A stretch of 64,000 bases of DNA. Origin: Streptomyces sp. MA5143a. GTDB taxonomy: Bacteria > Actinomycetota > Actinomycetes > Streptomycetales > Streptomycetaceae. The notes beneath the pieces were generated by a model that made no database searches, was not told the DNA's origin, and saw only the letters and a program-made list of their open reading frames with translations. Shown piece by piece: positions 41,531 through 50,238 of the stretch. The DNA lies in contig NZ_OLMK01000043.1 of NCBI RefSeq assembly GCF_900290235.1, positions 181,888-245,887 on the forward strand, in the 5' to 3' direction. Within the stretch, counting starts at the first letter, position 1, and each line of letters starts with the position of its first letter. Position numbers and translations under genes: made by a program.

Positions 41531-42846
41531 TCACCGATTTCCCGAACGCGCCCCTCCCGCTGCCCGATCCGGCCGACCTCGACGAGGAACTCGCGGCCCT
41601 CGGCGGCAGCGAGATCATCCCCAAGGCGCAGCGCCGCACGCTCTTCCCGGTCATCACCAAGGAGGACGTGTTCAACCTGATGCTCGCCCAGCGGCAGACC
41701 CCCGAGAAGGTCGTCGCCGACTTCGCCGAGGCCTACCGGCAGTACGTGGGCGCCGCCCACGCCCTGCCCACCGCCAGCGGCACCTCCAGCCTGCACATGG
41801 CGCTCGTGGGCGCCGGCGTGCGGCCGGGCGACGAGGTCATCGTGCCGGCGTTCACGTTCATCGCCACCGCGCAGGCCGTCGTCGCCGCCCACGCCGTCCC
41901 CGTGTTCGTCGACGTCGACCCGGTCACGTACTGCATGGACCCGGCCGCCGCCGCTGCCGCGATCACCGAGCGGACCCGGGCGCTGATGCCGGTGCACGTG
42001 CACGGTCTGCCCGCCGACGTCCCCGCGCTGCGCGCCCTCGCCGACCGGCACGGCATCGCCCTCGTTGAGGACGCCTCCCACGCCCACTCCGCGAAGATCG
42101 GCGGCCAGGTCACCGGCTCGTTCGGCGACGCCGCCGGGCAGAGCCTGATGGCCGACAAGAACTTCCCGCTCGGCGGCGAGGGCGGCATCGCCTTCTTCGC
42201 CACGGAGGAGGCGTACGGCCGGGCCGTCGACTACCTCGCGCGGCACGGCATCGACTACCGGATGTCGTGGATCGCCGCCGCGTTCGGCGCCAGCCAGCTC
42301 AAGCGGCTGCCGTACTACGACGAGATCCGCGCCCGCAACGCCGCCCTGCTGGGCGAGGCCCTCGACGGCACCGGGCTGTTCACCCCGCCGCACGTGCCGG
42401 ACGGGCACGTCCACGCCTACAACATGTACCGGATCACCCTGCACCCCGAGGCCGTGGGGCTCGCGGACCTGCCGGTGCACGCCGTCAAGGAGGCCGTGCA
42501 CGAACTGCTCGTCGCGGAGGGCGTACCGGCGCGGGAGTGGCAGAACACGCCGATCCCCTGCCACCTGCCCTTCCAGCACCGCGACGGGTTCGGCAACGGC
42601 TACCCGTTCACCCTCAACCCGGGCGCCGTGCGCGACCACCGGCCCGAGGACTTCCCCGTGACCCTCGGCATGCTCGACTCCACCCTCGTCCTCTGCCGCG
42701 AGCTGCGCTCCCCGGTCGAGTACGAGCGGATCCTGCGCTACGCCGACGCCTTCCGCAAGGTCGCCCGCCGCCCCGACGCCATCCGCAAGCTCGTCGACGA
42801 GCGCGACTACGTGCGGCCGTACGAGAAGGCGGCCCGCCTTGGCTGA
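41527..42846 (+). CDS. DegT/DnrJ/EryC1/StrS-family PLP aminotransferase
   Basis: A 439-aa PLP enzyme. The phosphate-binding and aldimine regions are TASGTSSLHMALVGAGVRPG, AFTFIATAQAVVAAHAVPVF, VEDASHAHSAKIGG and the catalytic Lys211 in MADKNFPLGGEGGIAFF. The family normally aminates ketosugars. Here it probably replaces the class III aminotransferase LysJ and aminates a hydroxy-ketone on LysW produced by the transketolase. It overlaps the truncated paralogue before it and, by a TTG start, the lysY gene after it. Confidence 0.92.
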   Translation: MITDFPNAPLPLPDPADLDEELAALGGSEIIPKAQRRTLFPVITKEDVFNLMLAQRQTPEKVVADFAEAYRQYVGAAHALPTASGTSSLHMALVGAGVRPGDEVIVPAFTFIATAQAVVAAHAVPVFVDVDPVTYCMDPAAAAAAITERTRALMPVHVHGLPADVPALRALADRHGIALVEDASHAHSAKIGGQVTGSFGDAAGQSLMADKNFPLGGEGGIAFFATEEAYGRAVDYLARHGIDYRMSWIAAAFGASQLKRLPYYDEIRARNAALLGEALDGTGLFTPPHVPDGHVHAYNMYRITLHPEAVGLADLPVHAVKEAVHELLVAEGVPAREWQNTPIPCHLPFQHRDGFGNGYPFTLNPGAVRDHRPEDFPVTLGMLDSTLVLCRELRSPVEYERILRYADAFRKVARRPDAIRKLVDERDYVRPYEKAARLG

Positions 42847-43912
42847 CACCGACCTCTCGCAGGAGAAGATCCGGGTCGCCGTCATCGGCGCCAGCGGATA
42901 CACCGGGGGCGAGGTCATCCGGCTGCTCCTGGAGCACCCCCGTGTCGAACTCGCCTTCCTGTCCGCCGAGCGGGCGGCCGGAGCCGCCATCGGCAGCGTC
43001 CACCCGTGGCTGCGCAACCACCCGAGGGCCGCGGGCCTGAAGTTCCGGCCCCTGGACCGGCTGGCGGACATCGACGCCGTCGACGTCGCCTTCGGCTGTC
43101 TGCCCACCGGCGCGCTGCCCGAGCGGCTGCCGCTGATCGCGGCCCACACCAAGCGCGTGCTGAACCTGGGCGGCGACTTCCGGCTGCGGGCCGAGAACGA
43201 GGTGCGCACCCACTACCCGAAGACCGCCGCGCACCCGCCGCTGGAGGACTTCGCCTACTACGTACCGGAGTTGAGCCCCGTCGTCCCGGACGGCAGGTTC
43301 GTCAACCTGCCGGGCTGCATGGCCGTCACCTCGATCTACGCCCTGTACCCGCTGTTCGCGGGCGCCGAGCCGCTCGCCACGGACCGGGTCGTCGTCGACG
43401 CCAAGACCGGCTCCACCGGCGGCGGCCGGGGCAGCGGCGAGCCGCCGGCCGAACGCAGCGGCAACTTCCGGGTGCACAAGCTGTACGGGCACCGGCACGC
43501 GCCCGAGGTGCGGCAGGCCCTCGCCGACTTCACCGGCGCGGCCGTCGACCTGAGGTTCTCCACCCACAGCCTCGACGTGGCCCGTGGCATCCTCGTCACC
43601 GCCTACGCCGAACTCCGCGACGGGGTCACCTCGTTGGACGTCAAGCGGGCCTACGCCAAGGCGTACGTCGGCAAGCCGTTCGTACGGGTCCGGCCCGCGC
43701 CCAAGGCGCCGCAGGACTTCCCGATGCTGAAGGCCGTCGTCGGCTCGAACGTCGCCGAGGTCGCCATCGCGGTGCAGGGCGGCCAGGTCGTCGCCGTCGC
43801 CGCGCTCGACAACCTCATCAAGGGCGCGGCCGGACAGGCCGTCCAGGCCATGAACCTCATCCACGGCCTCGACGAGACGGCCGGCCTGCCCACGACGGCG
43901 GTGTCCCCGTGA
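42839..43912 (+). CDS. lysY: LysY-type N-acetyl-gamma-glutamyl-phosphate/[LysW]-aminoadipyl phosphate reductase
   Basis: A 357-aa ArgC/LysY reductase that turns the carrier-bound acyl phosphate into the semialdehyde with NADPH. The Rossmann start is RVAVIGASGYTGGEVIRLLL. The catalytic Cys is in FVNLPGCMAVTSIYALYPLF, and VDAKTGSTGGGRGSGEPPAE and HKLYGHRHAPEVRQA follow. TTG 42839 is the only start that gives the full N-terminus; it overlaps the aminotransferase stop. Its place beside LysW, LysX and a LysZ kinase makes it the LysW-dependent form rather than arginine ArgC. Confidence 0.92.
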   Translation: MADTDLSQEKIRVAVIGASGYTGGEVIRLLLEHPRVELAFLSAERAAGAAIGSVHPWLRNHPRAAGLKFRPLDRLADIDAVDVAFGCLPTGALPERLPLIAAHTKRVLNLGGDFRLRAENEVRTHYPKTAAHPPLEDFAYYVPELSPVVPDGRFVNLPGCMAVTSIYALYPLFAGAEPLATDRVVVDAKTGSTGGGRGSGEPPAERSGNFRVHKLYGHRHAPEVRQALADFTGAAVDLRFSTHSLDVARGILVTAYAELRDGVTSLDVKRAYAKAYVGKPFVRVRPAPKAPQDFPMLKAVVGSNVAEVAIAVQGGQVVAVAALDNLIKGAAGQAVQAMNLIHGLDETAGLPTTAVSP

Positions 43913-45765
43913 CGGCTCCCCTGTACGTCGTCAAGGCGGGCAGCGCGACCCTCGACCGGGGCGCGATCCACAAGGAACTGGCCGATCTGGTGGCCCGGGG
44001 TGCCCGCGTGCTGCTCGTCGCGGGCGGCGCCACCGGCATCGAACGCCACTACTCGGCGATCGGGCGGCCCATGCCCCATCTGCGGCTGGCCGGCGGCGAC
44101 TCGGTGCGCTACTGCCCGCCGGAGGAGATGGCCCACCTGGTCGACGCCTACGAACGCGTCACGCTGCCCGCCGTGGAGCGGGAGCTGCGGGCGCTCGGGC
44201 TGACCGTGTTCACCTCGGTCGCCGCGCGCGGCGGACTCGTCACCGGCCGGGCCAACCGCCCCCTGAAGACGGTCTCCGCCGAGGGCCGGACCGTGGTCGT
44301 CCGCGACCACCGGGCCGGAGTGCCCACCGACGTCGACACCGACGGGCTGACGGCGCTGCTGGAGGCGTACGACGTGGTCTGTCTGTCGCCGCCGGTCGCC
44401 GACCCGGCGGGCGGCGCCCCGCTGAACGTCGACGCCGACGTCCTGGCCGCCGTCCTGACCGGCGCGCTCGGCGCCGACCACCTGCGGCTGGTCACCGGCA
44501 CCGCCGGACTGCTGACCGACCCCGCAGACCCGTCCTCCACGCTCCTCGACGCCTATTCCGGCGAGGGCGCCCAGTACGCGGGCGGCAGGATGCGGCAGAA
44601 GGTACGGGCCGCCGAGATCGCCATGCGGGACAGCGGCGCCGACGTCGCCATCACCGGCCCGCACACCATGGGCGAGCCGTCGGGCTGGACCCGCTTCTGG
44701 CGGACCAAGGAGCCCGCCGCCGACCTCAGCCTCCTCACCCGCGTGGCCTGCGTGCCCTCCGTCTCGCGCGACGAGGCCGAACTCGCCGCCTACCTCGCCG
44801 AGTGGTGCCGGGAACGCGGCATGGACGCCCATGTCGACGAGGCGGGCAACCTCGTCGCCGCCCGTGGCCACGGCCCCCGCCGGCTGCTGCTCCTCGGGCA
44901 CCTCGACACGGTCCCGCACCACTGGCCCGCCGAGTGGCGCGAGGGCGAGCTGTGGGCCCGCGGCAGTGTCGACGCCAAGGGCAGCCTGGCGAACTTCCTG
45001 GAGGTGCTCGCCCACGCGGACATCCCCGAGGACGGCCGGCTGTGTGTGGTCGGCGCGGTCGAGGAGGAGATCTCCTCCTCCAAGGGCGCCTTCCACGCCC
45101 GCGACCGCTACCCGGCCGACGCCGTCGTCATCGGCGAGCCCAGCGGCTCGGGCACCCTGACCCTCGGCTACTTCGGACTGTTCAAGCTCCGGGTCACGGC
45201 CTCCGTGCCCAGCGGGCACTCCGCCGGGATGGACGCCGTGTCCGCTCCGGACCGCCTCATCGACGTACTCGGCCGCATCCGCGCCGCGGTGCTCGCCGAG
45301 GCGCCGGACGCGCTCAGCGCCGTCATCGACGTCCAGGTGGAGAACGGGCGGGAGCGCGACACCGCCACCGGCATCCTCAACTTCCGGGTGCCGCCCAAGG
45401 CCGACGTGGAGACGCTCACGGCCCTCGCGCTGGGCCACGCCCGCGAGGACGTACGGATCGAGGTGCTGCGCGCCACCCCCGGCTACGCCGGCGGACGCTC
45501 CAGCGCCCTGGTCAAGGTCTTCACCCGGGCCTTCGCACAGGCCGGGATCAGGCCCCGCTTCGTGGTGAAGAAGGGCACGTCCGACATGAACACCCTCGCC
45601 ACGACCTGGCACGACGTGCCGATGGTGGCGTACGGGCCCGGCGACTCCGCCCTGGACCACACCGACGAGGAACGCATCGACCCCATGGAGTACCGCACCG
45701 CCCGCTCGCTGCTCGCCGACGCGGTCAACCGGTGGTTCGCCCTGACCGAGGGGAGCGGGCGATGA
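43909..45765 (+). CDS. lysZK: LysZ-LysK fusion: [LysW]-amino acid kinase joined to M20 carrier-releasing hydrolase
   Basis: A 618-aa fusion. Residues 1-~262 are an ArgB/LysZ kinase: LYVVKAGSATLDRGAIHKEL, VLLVAGGATGIERHYSAIG and MRQKVRAAEIAMRDSGADVA. Residues ~275-618 are an M20 peptidase of the LysK type, with metal ligands His331/Asp333 (LLGHLDTVPHH), Asp355 (GSVDAKGSLANF) and Glu385/Glu386 (AVEEEISSSKGAFH). Both halves keep their main catalytic residues. In other LysW pathways they are separate genes acting at the second and last steps. The GTG start overlaps the lysY stop (GTGA). No in-frame stop or internal start signal is seen at the junction, so it is a true single chain. Confidence 0.9.
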   Translation: MTAPLYVVKAGSATLDRGAIHKELADLVARGARVLLVAGGATGIERHYSAIGRPMPHLRLAGGDSVRYCPPEEMAHLVDAYERVTLPAVERELRALGLTVFTSVAARGGLVTGRANRPLKTVSAEGRTVVVRDHRAGVPTDVDTDGLTALLEAYDVVCLSPPVADPAGGAPLNVDADVLAAVLTGALGADHLRLVTGTAGLLTDPADPSSTLLDAYSGEGAQYAGGRMRQKVRAAEIAMRDSGADVAITGPHTMGEPSGWTRFWRTKEPAADLSLLTRVACVPSVSRDEAELAAYLAEWCRERGMDAHVDEAGNLVAARGHGPRRLLLLGHLDTVPHHWPAEWREGELWARGSVDAKGSLANFLEVLAHADIPEDGRLCVVGAVEEEISSSKGAFHARDRYPADAVVIGEPSGSGTLTLGYFGLFKLRVTASVPSGHSAGMDAVSAPDRLIDVLGRIRAAVLAEAPDALSAVIDVQVENGRERDTATGILNFRVPPKADVETLTALALGHAREDVRIEVLRATPGYAGGRSSALVKVFTRAFAQAGIRPRFVVKKGTSDMNTLATTWHDVPMVAYGPGDSALDHTDEERIDPMEYRTARSLLADAVNRWFALTEGSGR

Positions 45766-46583
45766 CCACGACCGTGCTCGAACAGCCCCGCACCGGGGGC
45801 GACCCGGCGGCCCTCCTCGCCGAGCGTGCCGTCCTGGCCCGCCGGCTGGTCGTCGACATGGCGGCGAGCCCGCGCGGCTGCCACCTCGGCGGCAGCCTCT
45901 CCGTCCTCGACATCCTGATCGCCGCCCTGCACCGCGCCTCGGCCGGCGACGGCACCGAGGTCGTCCTCAGCAAGGGCCACGCGGCCGCCGGCCTGTACGC
46001 GGCGCTCCACGTCAGCGGGATCCTGCCGGAGAACCCGGCCCCGCTGTACGGCCGCGCCGGTCACCCCTACACCGGCCATCCCGGCCCGAAGGTGCCCGGC
46101 GTCCGCTTCCCCACCGGCAGCCTCGGCCACGGCGTCCCGTACGCCGCCGGCTGGGCGCTGTCCCAGCGGCTCTCCGGCGGTCACGGGCTCGGGATCGCCG
46201 TCGCCGGTGACGGCGAGCTCCAGGAGGGCCTGGTCTGGGAGACCTGCCAGGTCGCCGCCGCGCAGGAGCTGGGCACCTTCGTCCTCGTCGTGGACCGCAA
46301 CGGCGGCCAGAACGACGGGCTGGTGGCCGACATCTCCCCGCTGCCGCGACTCGCCGAACGGTTCGCCGCGTTCGGGTTCGACGTCGCCGAGGTCGACGGA
46401 CACGACCTCGCCGCCCTCACCGCCCTGTTCGCCGAGGACCGCACGGCCGCCCGCCGGCCTCTCGCGGTCATCGCCGACACCGTCAAGGGCAAGGGCGTCC
46501 GGGCCGTCGAGGGCAGGCCCGGCTGCCACTACGTGACCATCGACGAGGCGCGCGCCGCCCAGTGGAAGCGGGGTATCCGATGA
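45762..46583 (+). CDS. transketolase, N-terminal (ThDP) subunit
   Basis: A 273-aa half-transketolase containing the ThDP/Mg domain. GCHLGGSLSVLDILIAALHR, VVLSKGHAAAGLYAALHVSG and SLGHGVPYAAGWALS are typical, and the Mg/ThDP motif is IAVAGDGELQEGLVWETCQV. Natural-product and some primary-metabolism transketolases are split in this way, and the partner is the next gene (ATGA overlap). In this operon it should move a two-carbon ketol unit onto the LysW-bound semialdehyde, as proposed for vazabitide-type diamino-dihydroxy acids. This role is inferred. Confidence 0.92.
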   Translation: MTTTVLEQPRTGGDPAALLAERAVLARRLVVDMAASPRGCHLGGSLSVLDILIAALHRASAGDGTEVVLSKGHAAAGLYAALHVSGILPENPAPLYGRAGHPYTGHPGPKVPGVRFPTGSLGHGVPYAAGWALSQRLSGGHGLGIAVAGDGELQEGLVWETCQVAAAQELGTFVLVVDRNGGQNDGLVADISPLPRLAERFAAFGFDVAEVDGHDLAALTALFAEDRTAARRPLAVIADTVKGKGVRAVEGRPGCHYVTIDEARAAQWKRGIR

Positions 46584-47593
46584 CCACGACCGACGAGCGG
46601 GCCGTGCCCCCCACGGAGCCCGCGCCCGGGGCCCCGGCCGCCGAGCCGGTCCCGCCCCTCACCGACGAGCGCCCGGTGACCCTGTCCGGGCGCGACGCCT
46701 ACCGGGACGAGCTGACCCGGCTCGCCGCCTCCGACGACACGATCGTCTGCCTGGAGGCGGACCTGGGCGGCAAAGGACACCCCTTCCAGGCCGCCCACCC
46801 GGAGCGTTTCTTCAACCTCGGGATCGCCGAGGGCGCCATGGTGGACATGGCGGCGGGCCTCGCGGCCGGCGGCCACAAGCCGTTCGTGAGCACCTTCGCC
46901 CCGTTCGCCGCGCTGCGCGCCGCCGAGAGCCTGAAGCTGACCCTCGGCTACCTGGCCGCCGGGGTCACGGTCGTGGCGCCGTACGCCGGGGTCTCGGGCG
47001 CCTGGTTCGGGACCACCCACCACTGCCTGGAGGACCTCGCGATCCTGCGCAGCGTGCCGGGTGTGACCATCGCGGCCCCGTACGGCGACGCGGAGATGCG
47101 CGCGGTGGTGCGGGAGGCGGTCCGCTCCGGACGCCCGCACTACATCCGCACGGGCCGCAACGCCACCTACGCGTCCCTGCCCCTGCCCGAGTCCCGGTCC
47201 GATGACGAACTCCCGCTGGTGAACTGGGAGTTCAGGGCCGAACCCGACGACGTGTGCCTGGTCTCCGTCGGCGAGGAGGGCACCCGGCTCGCCCTCGCCG
47301 CCCGGCGGGCCGCCCCCGGCACCGCCCACGCCCACCTCGTGTACCTGGACCACGAGAACCTCACGGGCGCCGCCACCGAACTCGCCCGGCACCACTCCCG
47401 GTTCGTGGTCGTCGAGGAGCACCGCGGCCAGGGCGGCGTGGCGGAGGCGCTCGCGCTGCTGCTGCCTCAGGCCCGGGTCACGTCCGTGAGCGCCGACCGG
47501 AGCTGGCCCGCGCACGGCGGCGACCACGAGGAGGTCATGGCCGCCCTCGGCCTGGACCTGCCCGCCGTCCTCGCGGCCGTCGAGAAGGCGTAA
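46580..47593 (+). CDS. transketolase, C-terminal (pyrimidine-binding) subunit
   Basis: A 337-aa second half of the split transketolase. After a Pro-rich leader (~35 residues) it has SGRDAYRDELTRLAASDDTI, the catalytic-Glu region RFFNLGIAEGAMVDMAAGLA and the pyrimidine-domain stretch PFVSTFAPFAALRAAESLKL. The C-terminal transketolase domain follows (DDVCLVSVGEEGTRLALAAR, FVVVEEHRGQGGVAEALALL). It is coupled to the N-subunit by a four-base overlap, so a heterotetramer is expected. Confidence 0.92.
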   Translation: MTTTDERAVPPTEPAPGAPAAEPVPPLTDERPVTLSGRDAYRDELTRLAASDDTIVCLEADLGGKGHPFQAAHPERFFNLGIAEGAMVDMAAGLAAGGHKPFVSTFAPFAALRAAESLKLTLGYLAAGVTVVAPYAGVSGAWFGTTHHCLEDLAILRSVPGVTIAAPYGDAEMRAVVREAVRSGRPHYIRTGRNATYASLPLPESRSDDELPLVNWEFRAEPDDVCLVSVGEEGTRLALAARRAAPGTAHAHLVYLDHENLTGAATELARHHSRFVVVEEHRGQGGVAEALALLLPQARVTSVSADRSWPAHGGDHEEVMAALGLDLPAVLAAVEKA

Positions 47594-47641
47594 CCACTCA
47601 CGCCCCACCACCCACCACCCACACCGACTTCAGGAGTCCCC

Positions 47642-48895
47642 GTGCACATCCTCATGATCGAATGCAACCCCAACGGCATGGCCGGCATCGCCAACGCCCT
47701 GGACCTCGGCCACGACGTCACCCTCGTCTCCGTCGACCCCGACTTCTACCTCGCGGTCTCCCCGCTCACCGAGGCCGCCTACGCCCACCCCCACTGCCAG
47801 GTCGTCAAGAGCGAGAAGGCGTTCTCCATCGAGGAGCTGACGGCGCTGGCCCGCTCGATCCACGCCGAGCGCCCGGTCCACGGCGTCACCACGTACAGCG
47901 AGTACCACACCGTGCACACCGCGGCCGTCGCCGAGGCGCTCGGACTGCCCGGGATGAGCGTCGACGGCGCCCGCAACGCCCGCCACAAGCACCTCACCCG
48001 CCTCACCCTCGACGGCACGGGCGTCCGCCAGCCGCGGTTCGCGCACGTCTCCGACCCGGCGAAGGTCGAGGCCGCCGTCCGCGAGATCGGCTTCCCCTGC
48101 GTGGTGAAGCCCTCCGACGGCACCGCCAGCCTGCACGTGCTGCACCTGAAGGACGAGGACGACCTGACGGCGTACCTCGCGGAGCTCGCGGACGTCGTCG
48201 ACTACGGGCGCGGTGTCGTCCGTATCCCCGACATCCTGATCGAGGAGTTCGTCACCGGTGAGCTGATCTCCGTGGAGTCCTGCGTCCTCGGCAAGGGCGA
48301 GGTCGTCAACCTCGGCCTGACCGACCGTCCGCTGAGCGGCTTCCCGCACTTCATCGAGATGGGCGCCACCTACTTCACCGGACACCCGCTCCAGGACGAG
48401 CTGTTCGCGATGACCACGAAGGTCCTCGACGAGCTGGGCGTCGACTTCGGCTTCATCCACACCGAGTTCCTGCTCGGCCCCGACGGCCCGGTGCTGTGCG
48501 AGGTCAACGGGCGGCTCATCGGCGGCATCGTGCCGAGCCTGATGCAGATCAGCTCCGGAGTCGACGCCTACCTGGAGGTCATCCGGCAGGCCCTCGGCGA
48601 GCGCCCCGAGCTGCCCTTCCCCGGCGAGACCATCGCGGGCGGCCACTGGTTCGGCTCCCCGGTCGCCGGCACCGTCGAGTCCATCGGCTTCGACGGCCTG
48701 ACCGACCTGCCCGGCTTCCACAGCGCCCTCGCCTACAAGAAGCCCGGCGTCGAGGTCAGCCGCCTCTCCAAGAGCAACTTCGACTGGATCGGCCACATCA
48801 TCTTCACCGGCGCCGACCGCGACGAGGTCAACAAGCGCAACGAGGAGGCCCTGGACGCCATCGACCTGCGGCTGAAGGTCGAGGTGGCCCGATGA
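47642..48895 (+). CDS. ATP-grasp ligase (amino acid/dipeptide ligase type)
   Basis: A 417-aa ATP-grasp enzyme. The N-terminus MHILMIECNPNGMAGIANAL is the pre-ATP-grasp domain. PCVVKPSDGTASLHVLHLKD is the ATP-binding loop and LCEVNGRLIGGIVPSLMQIS the metal-binding E-x-N end. It resembles the L-amino-acid ligase/carnosine-synthase-like group. GGAGTCCCC precedes GTG 47642. After release of the unusual amino acid by the LysK domain, this enzyme could join it to a second amino acid or other acid. The actual substrates cannot be read from sequence. Confidence 0.85.
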   Translation: MHILMIECNPNGMAGIANALDLGHDVTLVSVDPDFYLAVSPLTEAAYAHPHCQVVKSEKAFSIEELTALARSIHAERPVHGVTTYSEYHTVHTAAVAEALGLPGMSVDGARNARHKHLTRLTLDGTGVRQPRFAHVSDPAKVEAAVREIGFPCVVKPSDGTASLHVLHLKDEDDLTAYLAELADVVDYGRGVVRIPDILIEEFVTGELISVESCVLGKGEVVNLGLTDRPLSGFPHFIEMGATYFTGHPLQDELFAMTTKVLDELGVDFGFIHTEFLLGPDGPVLCEVNGRLIGGIVPSLMQISSGVDAYLEVIRQALGERPELPFPGETIAGGHWFGSPVAGTVESIGFDGLTDLPGFHSALAYKKPGVEVSRLSKSNFDWIGHIIFTGADRDEVNKRNEEALDAIDLRLKVEVAR

Positions 48896-50238
48896 GCGAG
48901 GCCGTACGCGGCCAGGAGGGACCGGTCACCCTGCACGGGGTGGCCGTCCCGGCCCTCGACCCCGACGCGCTCTACGACGTCACGACCGAGAACGGCGTCT
49001 TCACCGCCTTCCGCCCCACCGGCGCCCGCCGGGGCGGCGAGCACGAGCTGTGGCCCGGCTACACCGAGACCCACGCCCATGTCGCGCTCCCCGCGAACTG
49101 GGACGACACGGTCGAGGACCCCCGGATCGTGGCCCTCCAGTACCTGTACCACGGGGTCTCCCACGTGGTGGACATGTTCGGCTTCCCGCTGGTCGCCGAC
49201 GCCTGGGCGGCCGGCCGGGCGGCCTCCCCGTGGCCGTACCCGGAGCTCGCGCACTGCGGCTACGCGGTGACGGCGACGACCGACGCGGCCGGCCGCACCG
49301 GCCACGGCGTGGAGTTCCCGGCCCCGGTGCACATGCTGGCCGTCGAGTCCGACCTCGACCACGCGCTGCGCGCCAACGCCGAACGCGGCGGCACCTTCCT
49401 GAAGGTGATGTTCACCGACGGCACGGAACAGCCGGGCAGCCCCGTCCGCTTCTCCCGCCTCTCGGAGCGGGTGCTGCGCTTCACCGCCCGGATGGCCGCG
49501 GAGCGCGGCGTCACGGCGGTCATCGACTGCAACACCCTCCAGGAGACCCGCTGGGCGTACGAGTGCGGCTTCCGCCTCTTCGCCCACACGGTCCGCGACC
49601 GCACGCTCGACGCGGCCGACTGGAAGGAGTTCGAGGGGGCACGGTTCGTCTCCACCCTCGCCGGGCTCCGCCCCATGATCATGACCGGCGAGGAGTTCCT
49701 GACGGAGTACTCCCGCGAGGGCTTCGCCGAGACCCAGGACGTCCGCAACCTCGACTTCGTCCGCGGCATCGAGAAGCCGTACGGCATCGAGTACGGCGTC
49801 CAGGAGACCCGCACCGCCGCCCTCGCCGACATGCGCCGCAACGCGCTCGCCGCACTCGGCCGGGGCGATCTGCTGGTCGGCACCGACTCCGGGAACACCG
49901 GCGCCTACCACGGCTACTCCCTGCTCGGCGAGCTGGACCTGCTGCGCGGCGACGACCCCTCCCTGGACCTGGCGCTGCGCCACCGGGCCACGGTCGGCGG
50001 CCGCCGCTACATCGACGAGCTGAGCGGCACCCCGACCGGCGCGCACCCGCTGAGCGTGGGCGCCGACGCCACCTACAACGTCCTGCACGCCTCCGCCCCC
50101 GACCGTCCGCTGTCGGCCCTGCCCGTGAAGACGGTCGTCCGGGGCGTGGAGATCGACCGCGCGGCCCTGGCCCGCGAGATCGCCGCGCTGCGGGCCGCCG
50201 CCCAGGCACCGACCGAACCGAAGGGAATCGCCGCGTGA
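48892..50238 (+). CDS. amidohydrolase-superfamily protein with altered metal site
   Basis: A 448-aa amidohydrolase (imidazolonepropionase/prolidase-like). The metal motif HxH is His61/His63 in GYTETHAHVALPANW. Lys171 (TFLKVMFTDGTEQ), His232 (FRLFAHTVRD) and Asp332 (VGTDSGNTGAY) occupy the other usual ligand positions. But where family members have H-x-H in the fourth strand this protein reads IDCNTLQ (Asp212-Cys213-Asn214), so a ligand His is missing. It could still work as a mononuclear hydrolase, or catalyse a different step such as a cyclisation. It overlaps the ligase gene by four bases. Confidence 0.8.
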   Translation: MSEAVRGQEGPVTLHGVAVPALDPDALYDVTTENGVFTAFRPTGARRGGEHELWPGYTETHAHVALPANWDDTVEDPRIVALQYLYHGVSHVVDMFGFPLVADAWAAGRAASPWPYPELAHCGYAVTATTDAAGRTGHGVEFPAPVHMLAVESDLDHALRANAERGGTFLKVMFTDGTEQPGSPVRFSRLSERVLRFTARMAAERGVTAVIDCNTLQETRWAYECGFRLFAHTVRDRTLDAADWKEFEGARFVSTLAGLRPMIMTGEEFLTEYSREGFAETQDVRNLDFVRGIEKPYGIEYGVQETRTAALADMRRNALAALGRGDLLVGTDSGNTGAYHGYSLLGELDLLRGDDPSLDLALRHRATVGGRRYIDELSGTPTGAHPLSVGADATYNVLHASAPDRPLSALPVKTVVRGVEIDRAALAREIAALRAAAQAPTEPKGIAA

